Assembly: GCF_013170825.1 (NCBI RefSeq)
Contig: NZ_CP033365.1
Coordinates: 1,612,001 to 1,676,000, forward strand
Source: Mesorhizobium sp. NZP2298
GTDB taxonomy: Bacteria > Pseudomonadota > Alphaproteobacteria > Rhizobiales > Rhizobiaceae
Length of the DNA: 64,000 nucleotides
Direction: 5' to 3'
Shown here: positions 20,253 to 29,185 of the stretch, in pieces
How positions within the stretch are numbered: the stretch's first letter is position 1
Layout of the letters: each line of letters starts with the position of its first letter
Program-made: the position numbers and the translations under genes
The notes under the pieces: generated by a model
What the model saw: the letters and a program-made list of their open reading frames with translations, nothing else
Databases searched by the model: none
What the model was told of the DNA's origin: nothing

Positions 20253-22199
20253 ATGTCATCCGTGCTTTGGGCGCCGGCGCCGGCCGCGTTCGAATCGTCC
20301 AATCTTGCGCGCTTTTGCCGGGCCAACGGCTTCGACCCGCGCGACTACGAAACGCTGCATCGCTGGTCGGTCAGTGACACCGGCGCCTTCTGGCGGTCGG
20401 TGTGGGACTTTGGCCGCGTGATCGGCGATCCCGGCGCGCGATCTTTCCTGCGCGACGATCAGGCGCCGATGACGCAGAGCCGGTTCTTCCCCGACGCATC
20501 ACTCAATCTCGCGGAAAACCTGCTGCGGGGCGACGATGATCGGGCCGCGGTCATCGAGGCGGACGAGAGTGGCCATTTCCGTACCTTCACCCTTGGCGAG
20601 TTGCGTCGGCGCGTCGCCAGGACGACGCAAGGCCTGCGCGCGGCCGGCGTGGCGAGGGGCGACAGCGTCGGCGGCATCCTGCCCAACCGCGTCGAAGGTC
20701 TCGTGGTACTGCTGGCGACGCTGTCGATCGGCGCCGTCTGGTCGTCCTGCTCTCCGGATTTCGGCGCCGCGGCGATCGTCGACCGCCTCGGCCAGATCGG
20801 CGTCAAGGTGCTGTTTGCCGCGCCGCGCTATCATTACGCGGGCAGGAAACACGACATCTCCGAGCGGCTGGCCGAGATCGTCGCTGCGATGCCGACCGTG
20901 ACCACGCTGGTGTTGACCGGCGAGCCGGGCGCAAGGCCGGACTGCGCGGCGACTTGTCTCGCCTTCGACGATTTCGGCGGCGACGGCGCGCTCGCCTTCG
21001 AACGCGTGCCCTTCGACCATCCGGCCTATGTGCTCTACACCTCGGGCACCACGGGTGCGCCGAAGGCGATCGTCCACCGCACCGGCGGCGTGCTGCTCCA
21101 GCATCTGAAGGAGCATCTGCTGCACGGCGATGTTCGCCCCGGCGACGTGATGAGCTGGTACACCAACACAGCCTGGATGATGTACCATTGGCTGGTCTCG
21201 GGCCTCGCCTGCGGCGCGACCGTGGTGCTCTATGACGGCGCGCCGATCCTGAAGACCACTGATGGCCTCGACCCCAGTCCGCTGTGGACAATGGCGGAGC
21301 GTGCACGCGTCACCCATTTCGGCACCAGCCCGAAATATCTGGCGACGCTGGCCGCCGAAGGTTACGCGCCGGGACGGCTGCACGACCTGTCCTCGCTGCG
21401 CTCCCTGCTCTCAGCCGGCGCGCCGGTCTCTCCCAGCCAGTTCGACTGGGTCTACGCGCATGTGAAGTCGGACATGATCTTTGCCTCGATCTCGGGCGGC
21501 ACCGAGATCATCGGCTGTTTCCTGCTCGGCTCGCCGATCCACGCCGTTCGCCGCGGCGAGCTGACCGTCAAAGGGCTGGGCCTCGCGGTGGCTGCCATGG
21601 ACGAGCGCAACGCCCCGGTCATCGGCCGGCAGGGTGACCTGGTCTGCACCGAACCGTTCCCGTCCATGCCGCTGACCTTCTGGGGCAAGGACGGTGACGC
21701 GCGTTACCACGCCACCTATTTTGCCGCACGCCGGGAAATCTGGACGCATGGCGATGTCGCGGAGATGACGGCGCACGGCTCGGGGATCATCCATGGCCGT
21801 TCGGACACGACGCTGAAGCCAGGCGGCGTGCGTATCGGCACGGCCGAAATCTACGCCGCCTGCGAGACCTTCGCCGAGATCGAGGATTGCCTGGTCTTCG
21901 GCGCGCCGGTCGAAGGCGACGAAGAGATCGTGCTTTGCGTCAAGCTGAACGCCGGTTTGGGCCTTACGACCGAGCTTGCCGCGCGGATCCGCCGCGCCAT
22001 TCGCGAGGGCGCTTCGCCGCGTCACGTGCCGCACCGCATCCATGCGGTGCAGGCCGTGCCCTACACGCTCAACGGCAAACGGGTGGAAGGGGCGGCGCGA
22101 ACGACACTTGAGGGCAAGCCGGTGAAAAATATCGCTTCGCTCGCCAATCCCGCATGCCTGGAGGAATACCGAGCGCTCGACAGGAGCAAGGCGGCATGA
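20253..22199 (+). CDS. acetoacetate-CoA ligase (acetoacetyl-CoA synthetase)
   Basis: A 648-residue adenylate-forming enzyme that activates acetoacetate with ATP and CoA. The P-loop is LYTSGTTGAPKAIVHRTGG near residue 262, AWMMYHWLVSG follows, then ISGGTEIIGCF near residue 413 and the GRSDTTLKPGGVRIGTAEIY hinge near residue 515. Length and the N-terminal WAPAP start match acetoacetyl-CoA synthetases better than acetyl-CoA synthetases. GGGAGGAAATTT precedes the ATG. It is coupled by a four-base overlap to the thiolase-like gene. The pair with the divergent thiolase suggests that the pathway encoded downstream ends in acetoacetate. Confidence 0.93.
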   Translation: MSSVLWAPAPAAFESSNLARFCRANGFDPRDYETLHRWSVSDTGAFWRSVWDFGRVIGDPGARSFLRDDQAPMTQSRFFPDASLNLAENLLRGDDDRAAVIEADESGHFRTFTLGELRRRVARTTQGLRAAGVARGDSVGGILPNRVEGLVVLLATLSIGAVWSSCSPDFGAAAIVDRLGQIGVKVLFAAPRYHYAGRKHDISERLAEIVAAMPTVTTLVLTGEPGARPDCAATCLAFDDFGGDGALAFERVPFDHPAYVLYTSGTTGAPKAIVHRTGGVLLQHLKEHLLHGDVRPGDVMSWYTNTAWMMYHWLVSGLACGATVVLYDGAPILKTTDGLDPSPLWTMAERARVTHFGTSPKYLATLAAEGYAPGRLHDLSSLRSLLSAGAPVSPSQFDWVYAHVKSDMIFASISGGTEIIGCFLLGSPIHAVRRGELTVKGLGLAVAAMDERNAPVIGRQGDLVCTEPFPSMPLTFWGKDGDARYHATYFAARREIWTHGDVAEMTAHGSGIIHGRSDTTLKPGGVRIGTAEIYAACETFAEIEDCLVFGAPVEGDEEIVLCVKLNAGLGLTTELAARIRRAIREGASPRHVPHRIHAVQAVPYTLNGKRVEGAARTTLEGKPVKNIASLANPACLEEYRALDRSKAA

Positions 22200-23347
22200 G
22201 CCGAGCCAAGGGAGCGATCGTCGGTATCGGCGAGTTGAAGCCACTGCGCCTGACCAGCGGCGTGACGACGCTGGAGATGATCGCGGAGGTCTCGCGTCTG
22301 GCGGTGCTCGATGCCGGGCTGGAGCCGGCTGATATCGACGGGCTGCTGGTCGGGCCGCAGGTCGGCGAGACGCCGCAGCATGTTCCGGCGACGATTGCCG
22401 AATATCTCGGGTTGGCGCCGACCATGGCCAATGTCGTCGACCTCGGCGGCGCTTCGGGGGCAGGGATGGTCTGGCGCGCGGCGGCGGCGATCGAGGCCGG
22501 CATGTGCGAGACAGTGCTGTGCGTGCTCGCCAACAACCGCGAGGCGGCGGCGCCCCGCTCGCCCAACCGCAATCCGATCCGCGAGTTCGACGTGCCGTTC
22601 GGCGCCTCGGGCGCCAACATCTCTTACGCGCTGCTGATGCAGGCGCATATGGCGCTGCATGGCTCGACCGCCAGGGATTTCGCGCTGATCGCCGCCGCGG
22701 CGCGGGCCAATGCGCAGCTCAACCCCGACGCCATCTTTTTCGGCAAACCGGCGGATGTGGACGCCGTGCTGGCTTCGCCGATGGTCGCTTCGCCATTGCA
22801 TCTCTACGAGATCGTCATGCCGGTCGCCGGCGGCGAGGCTGTGATCGTCACTTCGGCCGAACGTGCGCGCGCGCTGCCCAGAAGACCCGTGCATCTGCTT
22901 GGCGCCGGCGAGAAGGTCACGCATCGCGCGGTCAGTCAGGCGCCCAGCCTCACCTCCGGTCCGCTGAAGAGCGCCATGGCGCGAGCCTTCGCGCAGTCTG
23001 GCACAGACGCCAATGGGATGGATCTCCTGTCGCTCTACGACTGCTACACGATCATGGTCGCCACGACGATCGAGGATGCCGGGCTCTGCGCGCCGGGCGC
23101 GTTCGGCGCATGGCTGCGCGACCATGATCTTTCTCACCAAGGCGACAAGCCGCTCAACACCCATGGCGGCCAGCTCGGCTTCGGCCAGCCGGATCTTGCC
23201 GGCGGCATGACGCATGTCGTCGAGGCGGTGCGTCAACTCAGAGGCGAGGCGGCCGAACGCCAGATCGACAAGGCCGAGCTGGCACTGGTCACCGGCAATG
23301 GCGCGACGATGAGCGAGGCGACCGCGCTCGTGCTGGGAGCCGCCTGA
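22196..23347 (+). CDS. thiolase-fold protein lacking the catalytic cysteine (SCP2/Ltp2-like)
   Basis: A 383-residue thiolase-superfamily protein of the lipid-transfer/SCP2 branch. The position of the nucleophilic cysteine reads DLGGASGAGM, with no cysteine, so normal thiolysis is unlikely. The late motifs are YDCYTIMVATTIEDAG near residue 281 and NTHGGQLGFGQPDLAGGM near residue 320. Ltp2-type proteins of steroid side-chain degradation share this state and act as retro-aldolases with a DUF35 partner, which is exactly the next gene. The gene overlaps both neighbours (ATGA and TGATG). Substrate unknown; a CoA-thioester C-C cleavage giving a ketone or aldehyde product is inferred. Confidence 0.85.
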   Translation: MSRAKGAIVGIGELKPLRLTSGVTTLEMIAEVSRLAVLDAGLEPADIDGLLVGPQVGETPQHVPATIAEYLGLAPTMANVVDLGGASGAGMVWRAAAAIEAGMCETVLCVLANNREAAAPRSPNRNPIREFDVPFGASGANISYALLMQAHMALHGSTARDFALIAAAARANAQLNPDAIFFGKPADVDAVLASPMVASPLHLYEIVMPVAGGEAVIVTSAERARALPRRPVHLLGAGEKVTHRAVSQAPSLTSGPLKSAMARAFAQSGTDANGMDLLSLYDCYTIMVATTIEDAGLCAPGAFGAWLRDHDLSHQGDKPLNTHGGQLGFGQPDLAGGMTHVVEAVRQLRGEAAERQIDKAELALVTGNGATMSEATALVLGAA

Positions 23348-23787
23348 TGTCCGTCGATCTCGACACATTGAAAACCCCCGCTCCGACGATCACCGCGTCG
23401 ACTCAGCCATTCTGGGACGCCGCGGCGCAAGGGCGGCTGAAAATCCAGCACTGCGAGGACTGCGACAAGGCCGTCTTCTATCCTCGCCCGATGTGCCCGC
23501 ATTGCTGGAGCAAGCGCCTCGTATGGACGGAGGCGTCGGGCAGGGGCCAGCTGAAATCCTTTTCACAAGTGCACAAGCCGGGCCATCCCGGCTGGCTGCC
23601 GGCGGCACCTTACGTGGTTGGGCTGGTCGAACTGGCCGAAGGCCCGACCATGCTCAGCTTCATCTTGCCGGGCATGCGATCGCCCAAGGTGGGGGACGCG
23701 CTGTTGCTCGCGCCGACAGCCATAGGCGGCCGTGTCCTGCCGGCCTTCAAACCCGTCGAAACCGCAACAGAGGAGAAGCCGAAATGA
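23347..23787 (+). CDS. Zn-ribbon/OB-fold protein (DUF35) partner of the thiolase-like protein
   Basis: A 146-residue DUF35 protein. Residues about 36-58 form a rubredoxin-like zinc ribbon with two Cys pairs (CEDC and CPHC), followed by an OB-fold at about 60-140 with PYVVGLVELAEGP. DUF35 proteins bind thiolase-like partners and help bind acyl-CoA. It shares one base with the preceding gene (TGATG) and four with the MaoC gene. The adjacent order thiolase-like, DUF35, MaoC is the order of known acyl-CoA hydratase/retro-aldolase modules. Confidence 0.9.
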   Translation: MSVDLDTLKTPAPTITASTQPFWDAAAQGRLKIQHCEDCDKAVFYPRPMCPHCWSKRLVWTEASGRGQLKSFSQVHKPGHPGWLPAAPYVVGLVELAEGPTMLSFILPGMRSPKVGDALLLAPTAIGGRVLPAFKPVETATEEKPK

Positions 23788-24236
23788 GCACCGAGACGAA
23801 AGACGGCTGGGCAGGCGTGGTGAAGGGCCGTCCGCAGGTCGGCGCCTTTGCCGAACGCACGCGCCGCACGCGCATCAGCGACATTGAAGCCTTCACCGAC
23901 ATCACCGGTGACCGCAATCCGCTGCACTATGACCGCGCGCTGGCCGAGAAATCGGTGTTCGGCAAGCTGATCGTCCAGGGCGGCGTCACCTCGGGTATCC
24001 TCAATGCGCTGGTCGCCGAGGATCTGCCGGGACCCGGCACCGTGTTCCTCGAGGTCGCCTGGAAGTTCGTCAAGGCGGTTGGCGTCGACGAGGAGATCAC
24101 CGGGCGCGTCGAGGTCAAGGAGGTGCGCCCCGACAAGCCGATCTGCAAGATCGAGACCAGCGTGCGCAACGGCCAGGGCGAGCTTTGTCTCACCGGCACG
24201 GCGACCGTGTTCACCGTTCCGCTGCAAGGCGCATGA
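23784..24236 (+). CDS. MaoC-family enoyl-CoA hydratase
   Basis: A 150-residue single hot-dog domain. The hydratase-2 motif is FTDITGDRNPLHYD at residues about 37-50 with the catalytic Asp and His, followed by GKLIVQGGVTSG. The family hydrates trans-2-enoyl-CoA to (R)-3-hydroxyacyl-CoA. The ATG overlaps the DUF35 stop and its own stop overlaps the MFS gene. With the thiolase-like and DUF35 proteins it would add water across a double bond and so prepare a retro-aldol cleavage. Confidence 0.9.
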   Translation: MSTETKDGWAGVVKGRPQVGAFAERTRRTRISDIEAFTDITGDRNPLHYDRALAEKSVFGKLIVQGGVTSGILNALVAEDLPGPGTVFLEVAWKFVKAVGVDEEITGRVEVKEVRPDKPICKIETSVRNGQGELCLTGTATVFTVPLQGA

Positions 24237-25477
24237 ACACGGTGGGCGACAGCCGGCTTGGCGTGGCGGCCGACTGCGAACGCTGGCGCGTTCTGTCGCT
24301 GCTTTGCCTGGCGGTCGTCCTGTCGCTGACCACCTGGTTTTCGGCGACCGCCATCCTGCCCGAACTGAAGCAGGAGCTTGCGCTCGGCCCTGGCGCCGAG
24401 GCCTGGCTGACCAATGGCGTTCAGGTCGGCTTCGTGATCGGTGCGCTGGCGGCGAGCCTCGTCAACCTTCCCGACCTGGTTCGGCTCAGCCGTCTCATGG
24501 CGGCGGCAGCAATGATTGCCGCGCTCGCCAATGCCAGCCTGCTGTTCCACCCCGATCCGGGCGGCGCCATCGCCGCGCGCATCGTTACCGGCGCGGCACT
24601 CGCCGGCGTCTATCCCCCGGCCCTGAAGCTGGTCGCAACCTGGTTCACGCGCGACAGGGGGCTGGCGCTCGGCGCGGTCATTGGCGCGCTGACCATCGGC
24701 TCGGCGCTGCCGCATCTGTTCCGCGCCGCCTCAGGCGCGCTCGACTGGCGGCCGGTGGTCGCCGCCGCCAGCCTGGCGACGGCCATCGGCGCGCTGCTGT
24801 TCCTGCTGTTTGCCAGGGAAGGGCCCTATCCCTTCGGCAAGGCGGTGTTCGAGCCGGCGCGCATCGGCCAGGTGTTTCGTGAAAAGCCGCTGCTGCTGGC
24901 CAATCTCGGTTATCTCGGCCATATGTGGGAACTCTACGCCATGTGGGCGTGGCTGCTTGCCTACACGCGCGCCGCTTTCGAAGCGCAGGCGATCGGAACA
25001 GCCGCCGCCGCTTCGCTGTCGACCTTCTTCGTCGTCGCCTCCGGCATGCTCGGCTGCCTGCTCGGAGGCTATCTGTCGGACCGCATCGGCCGAACGGCGA
25101 CCACAGCCGGCATGATGATCGTCTCGGGGAGCTGCGCCCTGCTGATGGGCTTTCTGTTCACCGGGCCGCTCTGGCTGTTCATGCTGGTGGCCGTCGTGTG
25201 GGGCATTTCGGTGATCGGCGATTCCGCGCAGTTCTCCGCCGCCATCACCGAGCTTGCCGACCGCCGCTTTGTCGGCACGGCACTCTCGGTGCAACTCGGC
25301 GCCGGTTTCGCGCTGACGGTGCTCGCCATCTGGCTGACACCGCACTTTGCCGACCTCATCGGCGGCTGGCGCTGGGCCTTCCTGCTGCTGGTTCCCGGCC
25401 CGCTCCTCGGAGCCGTCGCCATGCTGTGGTTGCGAAACTTGCCGGAGAGCGTGAATATGGCTGGCGGCCTCCGTTAG
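24233..25477 (+). CDS. MFS transporter
   Basis: A 414-residue major facilitator with about twelve hydrophobic segments. The loop between helices 2 and 3 is not strongly conserved; LSDRIGRTATTAG near residue 280 is the matching loop of the second half. It is translationally coupled to the MaoC gene, and so probably imports the acid or ketone handled by this operon (or exports a product). It is the last gene before the GntR regulator. Substrate unknown. Confidence 0.88.
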   Translation: MNTVGDSRLGVAADCERWRVLSLLCLAVVLSLTTWFSATAILPELKQELALGPGAEAWLTNGVQVGFVIGALAASLVNLPDLVRLSRLMAAAAMIAALANASLLFHPDPGGAIAARIVTGAALAGVYPPALKLVATWFTRDRGLALGAVIGALTIGSALPHLFRAASGALDWRPVVAAASLATAIGALLFLLFAREGPYPFGKAVFEPARIGQVFREKPLLLANLGYLGHMWELYAMWAWLLAYTRAAFEAQAIGTAAAASLSTFFVVASGMLGCLLGGYLSDRIGRTATTAGMMIVSGSCALLMGFLFTGPLWLFMLVAVVWGISVIGDSAQFSAAITELADRRFVGTALSVQLGAGFALTVLAIWLTPHFADLIGGWRWAFLLLVPGPLLGAVAMLWLRNLPESVNMAGGLR

Positions 25478-25530
25478 GGAGGACGCTGCCGCTCCTTGAG
25501 TCGCGGCAAATGATTTTGCGGCGGGACCGA

Positions 25531-26385
25531 ATGGAACAAACGACCAGAATGCGTGGGCGTCCTCGCTACGACCAGGAAGATGCCGGAGCCGCCGAGGCGT
25601 TCCGCTCGATCGGCTCCAAGGTCGAGCTCAACCGCGACGAGGCGGCACCGCTGTGGGTGCAATTGCGCAACCAGGTCGAGGAAGCCATCAACACCGGCCT
25701 GCTGGCGGCCAATTCGCGCATCCCTTCCGAGCAGGCGCTGTGCGACTTCTTCGGCGTCTCGCGTCCGGTCGTGCGCGCCGCGATCGGCTCGCTGTCCAGC
25801 GAAGGCCGCATCATCAAGATGCCGCGCAAAGGCATGTTCGTTGCCGCACCGCGCGAGCATGTCGACTTCATGACCGCCAATCTCGGCGTGTTCGACGACC
25901 TCACGGCGAAGGGCCACAAGGTCTCGACGCGCACGCTCGAGATCTACCGCTGCCCGCCGAACGAGAAGGAATCCAGCGTCTTCGGCATTCCCGCCAATGG
26001 CAGCGTGGTCCGCATCAGCCGCGTCTACATGACCGACGGCGCGCCGATCACCATGACGCGCATCAGCCTGCCGGGGCACCGGGTGCCCGGTCTCGAAAAC
26101 ATCCTGTCGGAAAACCAGTCGATTTTCGGCACCATCCGCGCGGTGTTCGGCCTGACGGTGAAGCGCGCCGACCGCTGGCTGCGCGCGGCCTTGCCCACCA
26201 AGGAAGAGGCCGAGCAGATGGGCGTTGCCGCCAACACGCCGCTGATCGAGATCGAGTCGATCGCCTATGACGCGGACGGCGCGGCGCTCGAATATTACGA
26301 GGCCTTCTACAACTCCTCCGTCGCCCGCATCCACATGGCGGTCGAGCAGCCGTCGGCGACGGTGAACGGTGTCGATCGCACCTGA
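25531..26385 (+). CDS. GntR-family (HutC-type) transcriptional regulator
   Basis: A 284-residue regulator. Residues about 35-100 hold the GntR winged helix (IPSEQALCDFFGVSRPVVRA, then GRIIKMPRKGMFV). Residues about 115-275 are a UTRA effector domain (GSVVRISRVYMTDGAPITM, IEIESIAYDADGAALEYYE). Start 25531 follows GGCGGGA; the ATG at 25510 is an alternative. It lies between the two operons that carry the TGGTTATAACCA palindrome (20174 and 26415), and UTRA-type GntR proteins commonly bind such sites, so it is the likely repressor of both. Confidence 0.88.
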   Translation: MEQTTRMRGRPRYDQEDAGAAEAFRSIGSKVELNRDEAAPLWVQLRNQVEEAINTGLLAANSRIPSEQALCDFFGVSRPVVRAAIGSLSSEGRIIKMPRKGMFVAAPREHVDFMTANLGVFDDLTAKGHKVSTRTLEIYRCPPNEKESSVFGIPANGSVVRISRVYMTDGAPITMTRISLPGHRVPGLENILSENQSIFGTIRAVFGLTVKRADRWLRAALPTKEEAEQMGVAANTPLIEIESIAYDADGAALEYYEAFYNSSVARIHMAVEQPSATVNGVDRT

Positions 26386-26395
26386 ATCACATCCG

Positions 26396-26428
26396 TGAAA
26401 AAGAATCCGTTTTCTGGTTATAACCAGA
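26396..26428 (+). promoter_or_regulatory. promoter with GntR operator palindrome
   Basis: TCTGGTTATAACCAGA at 26413-26428 is a perfect 16-base palindrome. TATAAC at 26419-26424 within it could serve as -10, with TGAAAA at 26396-26401 as a weak -35 17 bases upstream. It precedes the SDR-aldolase-ABC operon. Confidence 0.75.
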
Positions 26429-26585
26429 TTGACGGACCCGGGAAGCTTCTGTAACGTCCTTGTCATGGGGTCGGGAGGAGCCTGACCCTGGAGGCATTAT
26501 CAGGATCGATCGGCTTGCGACGCCGCCTTGGCGGCGAGGGGAAGATTTTGCCCGCGTGCAAGCCTGGTCCCGATGGAGGATCTGC

Positions 26586-27362
26586 GTGGATTACCGGTCG
26601 CAATTCGACCTGACGGGCGAGGTTGCCGTCGTCACCGGCGGCGCCAGCGGCATCGGCTTGGAGGCCGCCAAGGCGCTTGGCACTTGCGGCGCGCGCATCG
26701 TCCTTCTCGACATGAATGCGCAAGGGCTGAAGGCCGCCGCCGACGAACTCACGGCGGCCGGTGTCGCAAGCATCGACGGCCGCGTGCTGGACGTCACCGA
26801 TCCGCAAGCCGTCGAGGCGATGGCCGCCCGGATCGTCAGCGATTTCGGCCAGGTCGACATACTGGTCAACAGCGCCGGCATCGCCCGCCTCAACACCGCG
26901 CTCGACACATCGGACGAGGAATGGCGCCTGGTGATGGATGTCAACGTCAACGGCGTCTACTGGGTCTCACGCGCTTTCGGCCGCTCGATGGTCGCCCGCA
27001 ACAAGGGCTCGATAGTCAATCTCGGTTCGATGTCGGGCCTGGTCATCAACCGTCCGCAGACCGCGCCCTCCTATATGGTGAGCAAGGGCGCCGTGCACAT
27101 GATGACCAAGGCGCTCGCCGTCGAATGGGCGAAATCGGGCGTTCGCGTCAACGCCCTGGCGCCGGGCTATGTCGGCACCGAGATGACGCTGAAAATGCGC
27201 GAGCGTCCGGAACTCTTCAACACCTGGATCGACATGACGCCGATGGGCCGGCTCGGCGAGCCGCACGAGATCGCTTCGGCGATCCTGTTTCTCGCCTCGC
27301 CGGCGTCGAGCTACGTCACCGGCGCGATCCTGTCGATCGATGGCGGCTACACGGCCTGGTGA
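26586..27362 (+). CDS. SDR-family oxidoreductase
   Basis: A 258-residue short-chain dehydrogenase. NAD(P)-binding TGGASGIG near residue 18, NSAG near residue 96, catalytic Ser in LGSMSG near residue 147 and YMVSKG (Tyr-x3-Lys) near residue 162. The start is GTG at 26586: GGAGGA lies five bases before it, and the upstream frame contains no sensible start. It heads the second GntR operon before a class II aldolase and a sugar ABC transporter, so it is probably a polyol or sugar-acid dehydrogenase. Confidence 0.9.
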   Translation: MDYRSQFDLTGEVAVVTGGASGIGLEAAKALGTCGARIVLLDMNAQGLKAAADELTAAGVASIDGRVLDVTDPQAVEAMAARIVSDFGQVDILVNSAGIARLNTALDTSDEEWRLVMDVNVNGVYWVSRAFGRSMVARNKGSIVNLGSMSGLVINRPQTAPSYMVSKGAVHMMTKALAVEWAKSGVRVNALAPGYVGTEMTLKMRERPELFNTWIDMTPMGRLGEPHEIASAILFLASPASSYVTGAILSIDGGYTAW

Positions 27363-27389
27363 CGGGCCGAGCAAGGATTGGAATATCGC

Positions 27390-28049
27390 ATGACCGTTTC
27401 GGACCTAGAGGCACGCCAGGCAATCATCGATGCCTGCCTCAAGATGAACGCGCTGGGCATCAACCAGGGCACCTCAGGCAATGTCAGCCGGCGCCATGGC
27501 GAGGGCATGCTGATCTCGCCGACCAGCACGCCTTACGATAGGCTGGTGCCCGAGGACATCGTCTTCATGGCCTGGGACGGCGAGATTGACGGGCGCCTGC
27601 CGCCGTCGAGCGAATGGCGTTTCCATCTCGACATCATGAAGGCGCGGCCCGAGGTCAACGCGGTCGTCCACGCGCATCCGAACTATTGCACGACCATCGC
27701 GATCATGGGCAGGAAGATACCGGCGATCCATTACATGGTGGCGGTCGCCGGCGGCAGCGACATTCGCTGCGCCCCTTACGCCACCTTCGGCACGGCGGAG
27801 CTTTCGGCGCATGCGGTGGAGGCGCTGCGCGACCGCAAGGCCTGCCTGCTCGCACAGCACGGCATGATCGCGGTCGGTTCCAGCCTCAGCCAGGCGATGT
27901 GGCTGGCGGTAGAGGTGGAAACGCTGGCGCGGCAGTATCACGGCGCCCTGCAGATCGGCGAGCCGCCGATCCTGTCCGAGGAGGAGATCGAGAACGTCAT
28001 CAGGCGCATGGCCAGCTACGGCCTGCGCGACAAGGAGGCTGCTGCCTGA
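27390..28049 (+). CDS. class II aldolase (fuculose-phosphate aldolase-like)
   Basis: A 219-residue class II aldolase close to the length of FucA. Phosphate-binding GTSGNVSRR near residue 28, the catalytic Glu in PSSEWRFH near residue 75, zinc ligands in HAHPN near residue 95 and the third ligand in AQHGM near residue 156. ATG at 27390 is chosen; an in-frame TTG at 27378 is possible. It would cleave a ketose 1-phosphate or a 3-oxo sugar acid phosphate to DHAP or an aldehyde. The PfkB kinase at 32755 is a candidate supplier of the phosphate ester. Confidence 0.88.
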   Translation: MTVSDLEARQAIIDACLKMNALGINQGTSGNVSRRHGEGMLISPTSTPYDRLVPEDIVFMAWDGEIDGRLPPSSEWRFHLDIMKARPEVNAVVHAHPNYCTTIAIMGRKIPAIHYMVAVAGGSDIRCAPYATFGTAELSAHAVEALRDRKACLLAQHGMIAVGSSLSQAMWLAVEVETLARQYHGALQIGEPPILSEEEIENVIRRMASYGLRDKEAAA

Positions 28050-28112
28050 GCGGCGGCCATCTGGCACAATCCTCCGGGAAGGCCCGGAGCGATCAACAAG
28101 GGAGGAAATGAA

Positions 28113-29114
28113 ATGACCGGATCAATGAGAGGCCTCGTCAAGGCGCTCGCTTTGGGGTTGGCGGCGGCTTGCAGCCTGGCTGCCATCTCAGGCGCGAGTG
28201 CCGAGGAACTGTCGCTCAAGGGCAAGCGCATCGGCGTCTCCGCCATCGGCACGGACCACTATTGGGACCTGATGGCGTTCCGCGGCATCCAGGACCGTGT
28301 GAAGGAGCTCGGCGGCGAAGTGATCGCGCTCGACGCCGGCCGCAAGGACCAGCAGCAGATCGCGCAGCTGCAGACGCTGATCGCGCAGAAGCCCGACGCC
28401 ATCATCGAGCAACTCGGCAATCTCGAAGTGCTGAACCCGTGGCTGCAGAAGATCCGCGATGCCGGCATCCCGCTGTTCACGGTCGACACCGCGACGCCGC
28501 ACGCCATCAACAACACCACGTCCAACAACTACAACATCGGCGCCGAGATCGCGCTGCAGATGGTCGCCGACATGGGCGGCAAGGGCAATGTGCTGGTCTT
28601 CAACGGTTTCTACAGCGTGCCGGTCTGCAAGATCCGCTACGACCAGCTGAAATATGTGCTGACTTCGTTCCCGGATGTGAAGATCGTCGAGCCGGAACTG
28701 CGCGACGTCATCCCGAACACCGTGCAGAGCGCCTATTCCAACGTGACGGACATGCTGACCAAGTCGCCCGAGAAGGGCTCGATCGGCGCGGTGTGGGCCT
28801 GCTGGGACGTGCCGCAGATCGGCGCCACGCAGGCGGTCGAGGCCGCCGGCCGCAACGAGGTCAAGACCTATGGCATCGACGGCAGCCCGGAAGTCATCAA
28901 GATGGTGATGGATCCGAAGTCGTCGGCAGGCGCGGTGGCCGCGCAGCAGCCTTATGAAATCGGCAAGACATCGGTTGACAATGCCGCCAGATATCTTGCC
29001 GGCCAGAAGGTTGCGCCCTTCACCTTCGTGCCCGCGGTGCTGATCAACAAGGAAAATGCCGCGGAAAAAGGAAAGCCGTTCCTCGACGCCGCCGAAAAGG
29101 CAGGCGTTAAATAG
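28113..29114 (+). CDS. sugar ABC transporter periplasmic binding protein
   Basis: A 333-residue ribose-type binding protein. Signal peptide residues about 1-30 with cleavage near ASA-EE. The mature lobe starts IGVSAIGTDHYWDL; GIDGSPEVIKMV lies in the second lobe near residue 253. A strong GGGAGGAAATGAA site precedes the ATG. It lies 63 bases after the aldolase gene and is followed by a hairpin at 29127-29162. Substrate unknown; the enclosing operon handles a sugar, polyol or sugar acid. Confidence 0.93.
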   Translation: MTGSMRGLVKALALGLAAACSLAAISGASAEELSLKGKRIGVSAIGTDHYWDLMAFRGIQDRVKELGGEVIALDAGRKDQQQIAQLQTLIAQKPDAIIEQLGNLEVLNPWLQKIRDAGIPLFTVDTATPHAINNTTSNNYNIGAEIALQMVADMGGKGNVLVFNGFYSVPVCKIRYDQLKYVLTSFPDVKIVEPELRDVIPNTVQSAYSNVTDMLTKSPEKGSIGAVWACWDVPQIGATQAVEAAGRNEVKTYGIDGSPEVIKMVMDPKSSAGAVAAQQPYEIGKTSVDNAARYLAGQKVAPFTFVPAVLINKENAAEKGKPFLDAAEKAGVK

Positions 29115-29126
29115 GCGGAACGAAAC

Positions 29127-29162
29127 GGCGGGCAGCCATCTCCAGGGAAATGGCCGCCCGCC
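29127..29162 (+). terminator. GC hairpin after binding-protein gene
   Basis: GGCGGGC, one bulged base, GCCAT; ten-base loop; ATGGC, one bulged base, GCCCGCC. A 12-base-pair stem 12 bases after the stop, without a U-run. It is placed as in the other four binding-protein genes. Confidence 0.6.
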
Positions 29163-29185
29163 ACCATCAACCAGGATTGACGGCC

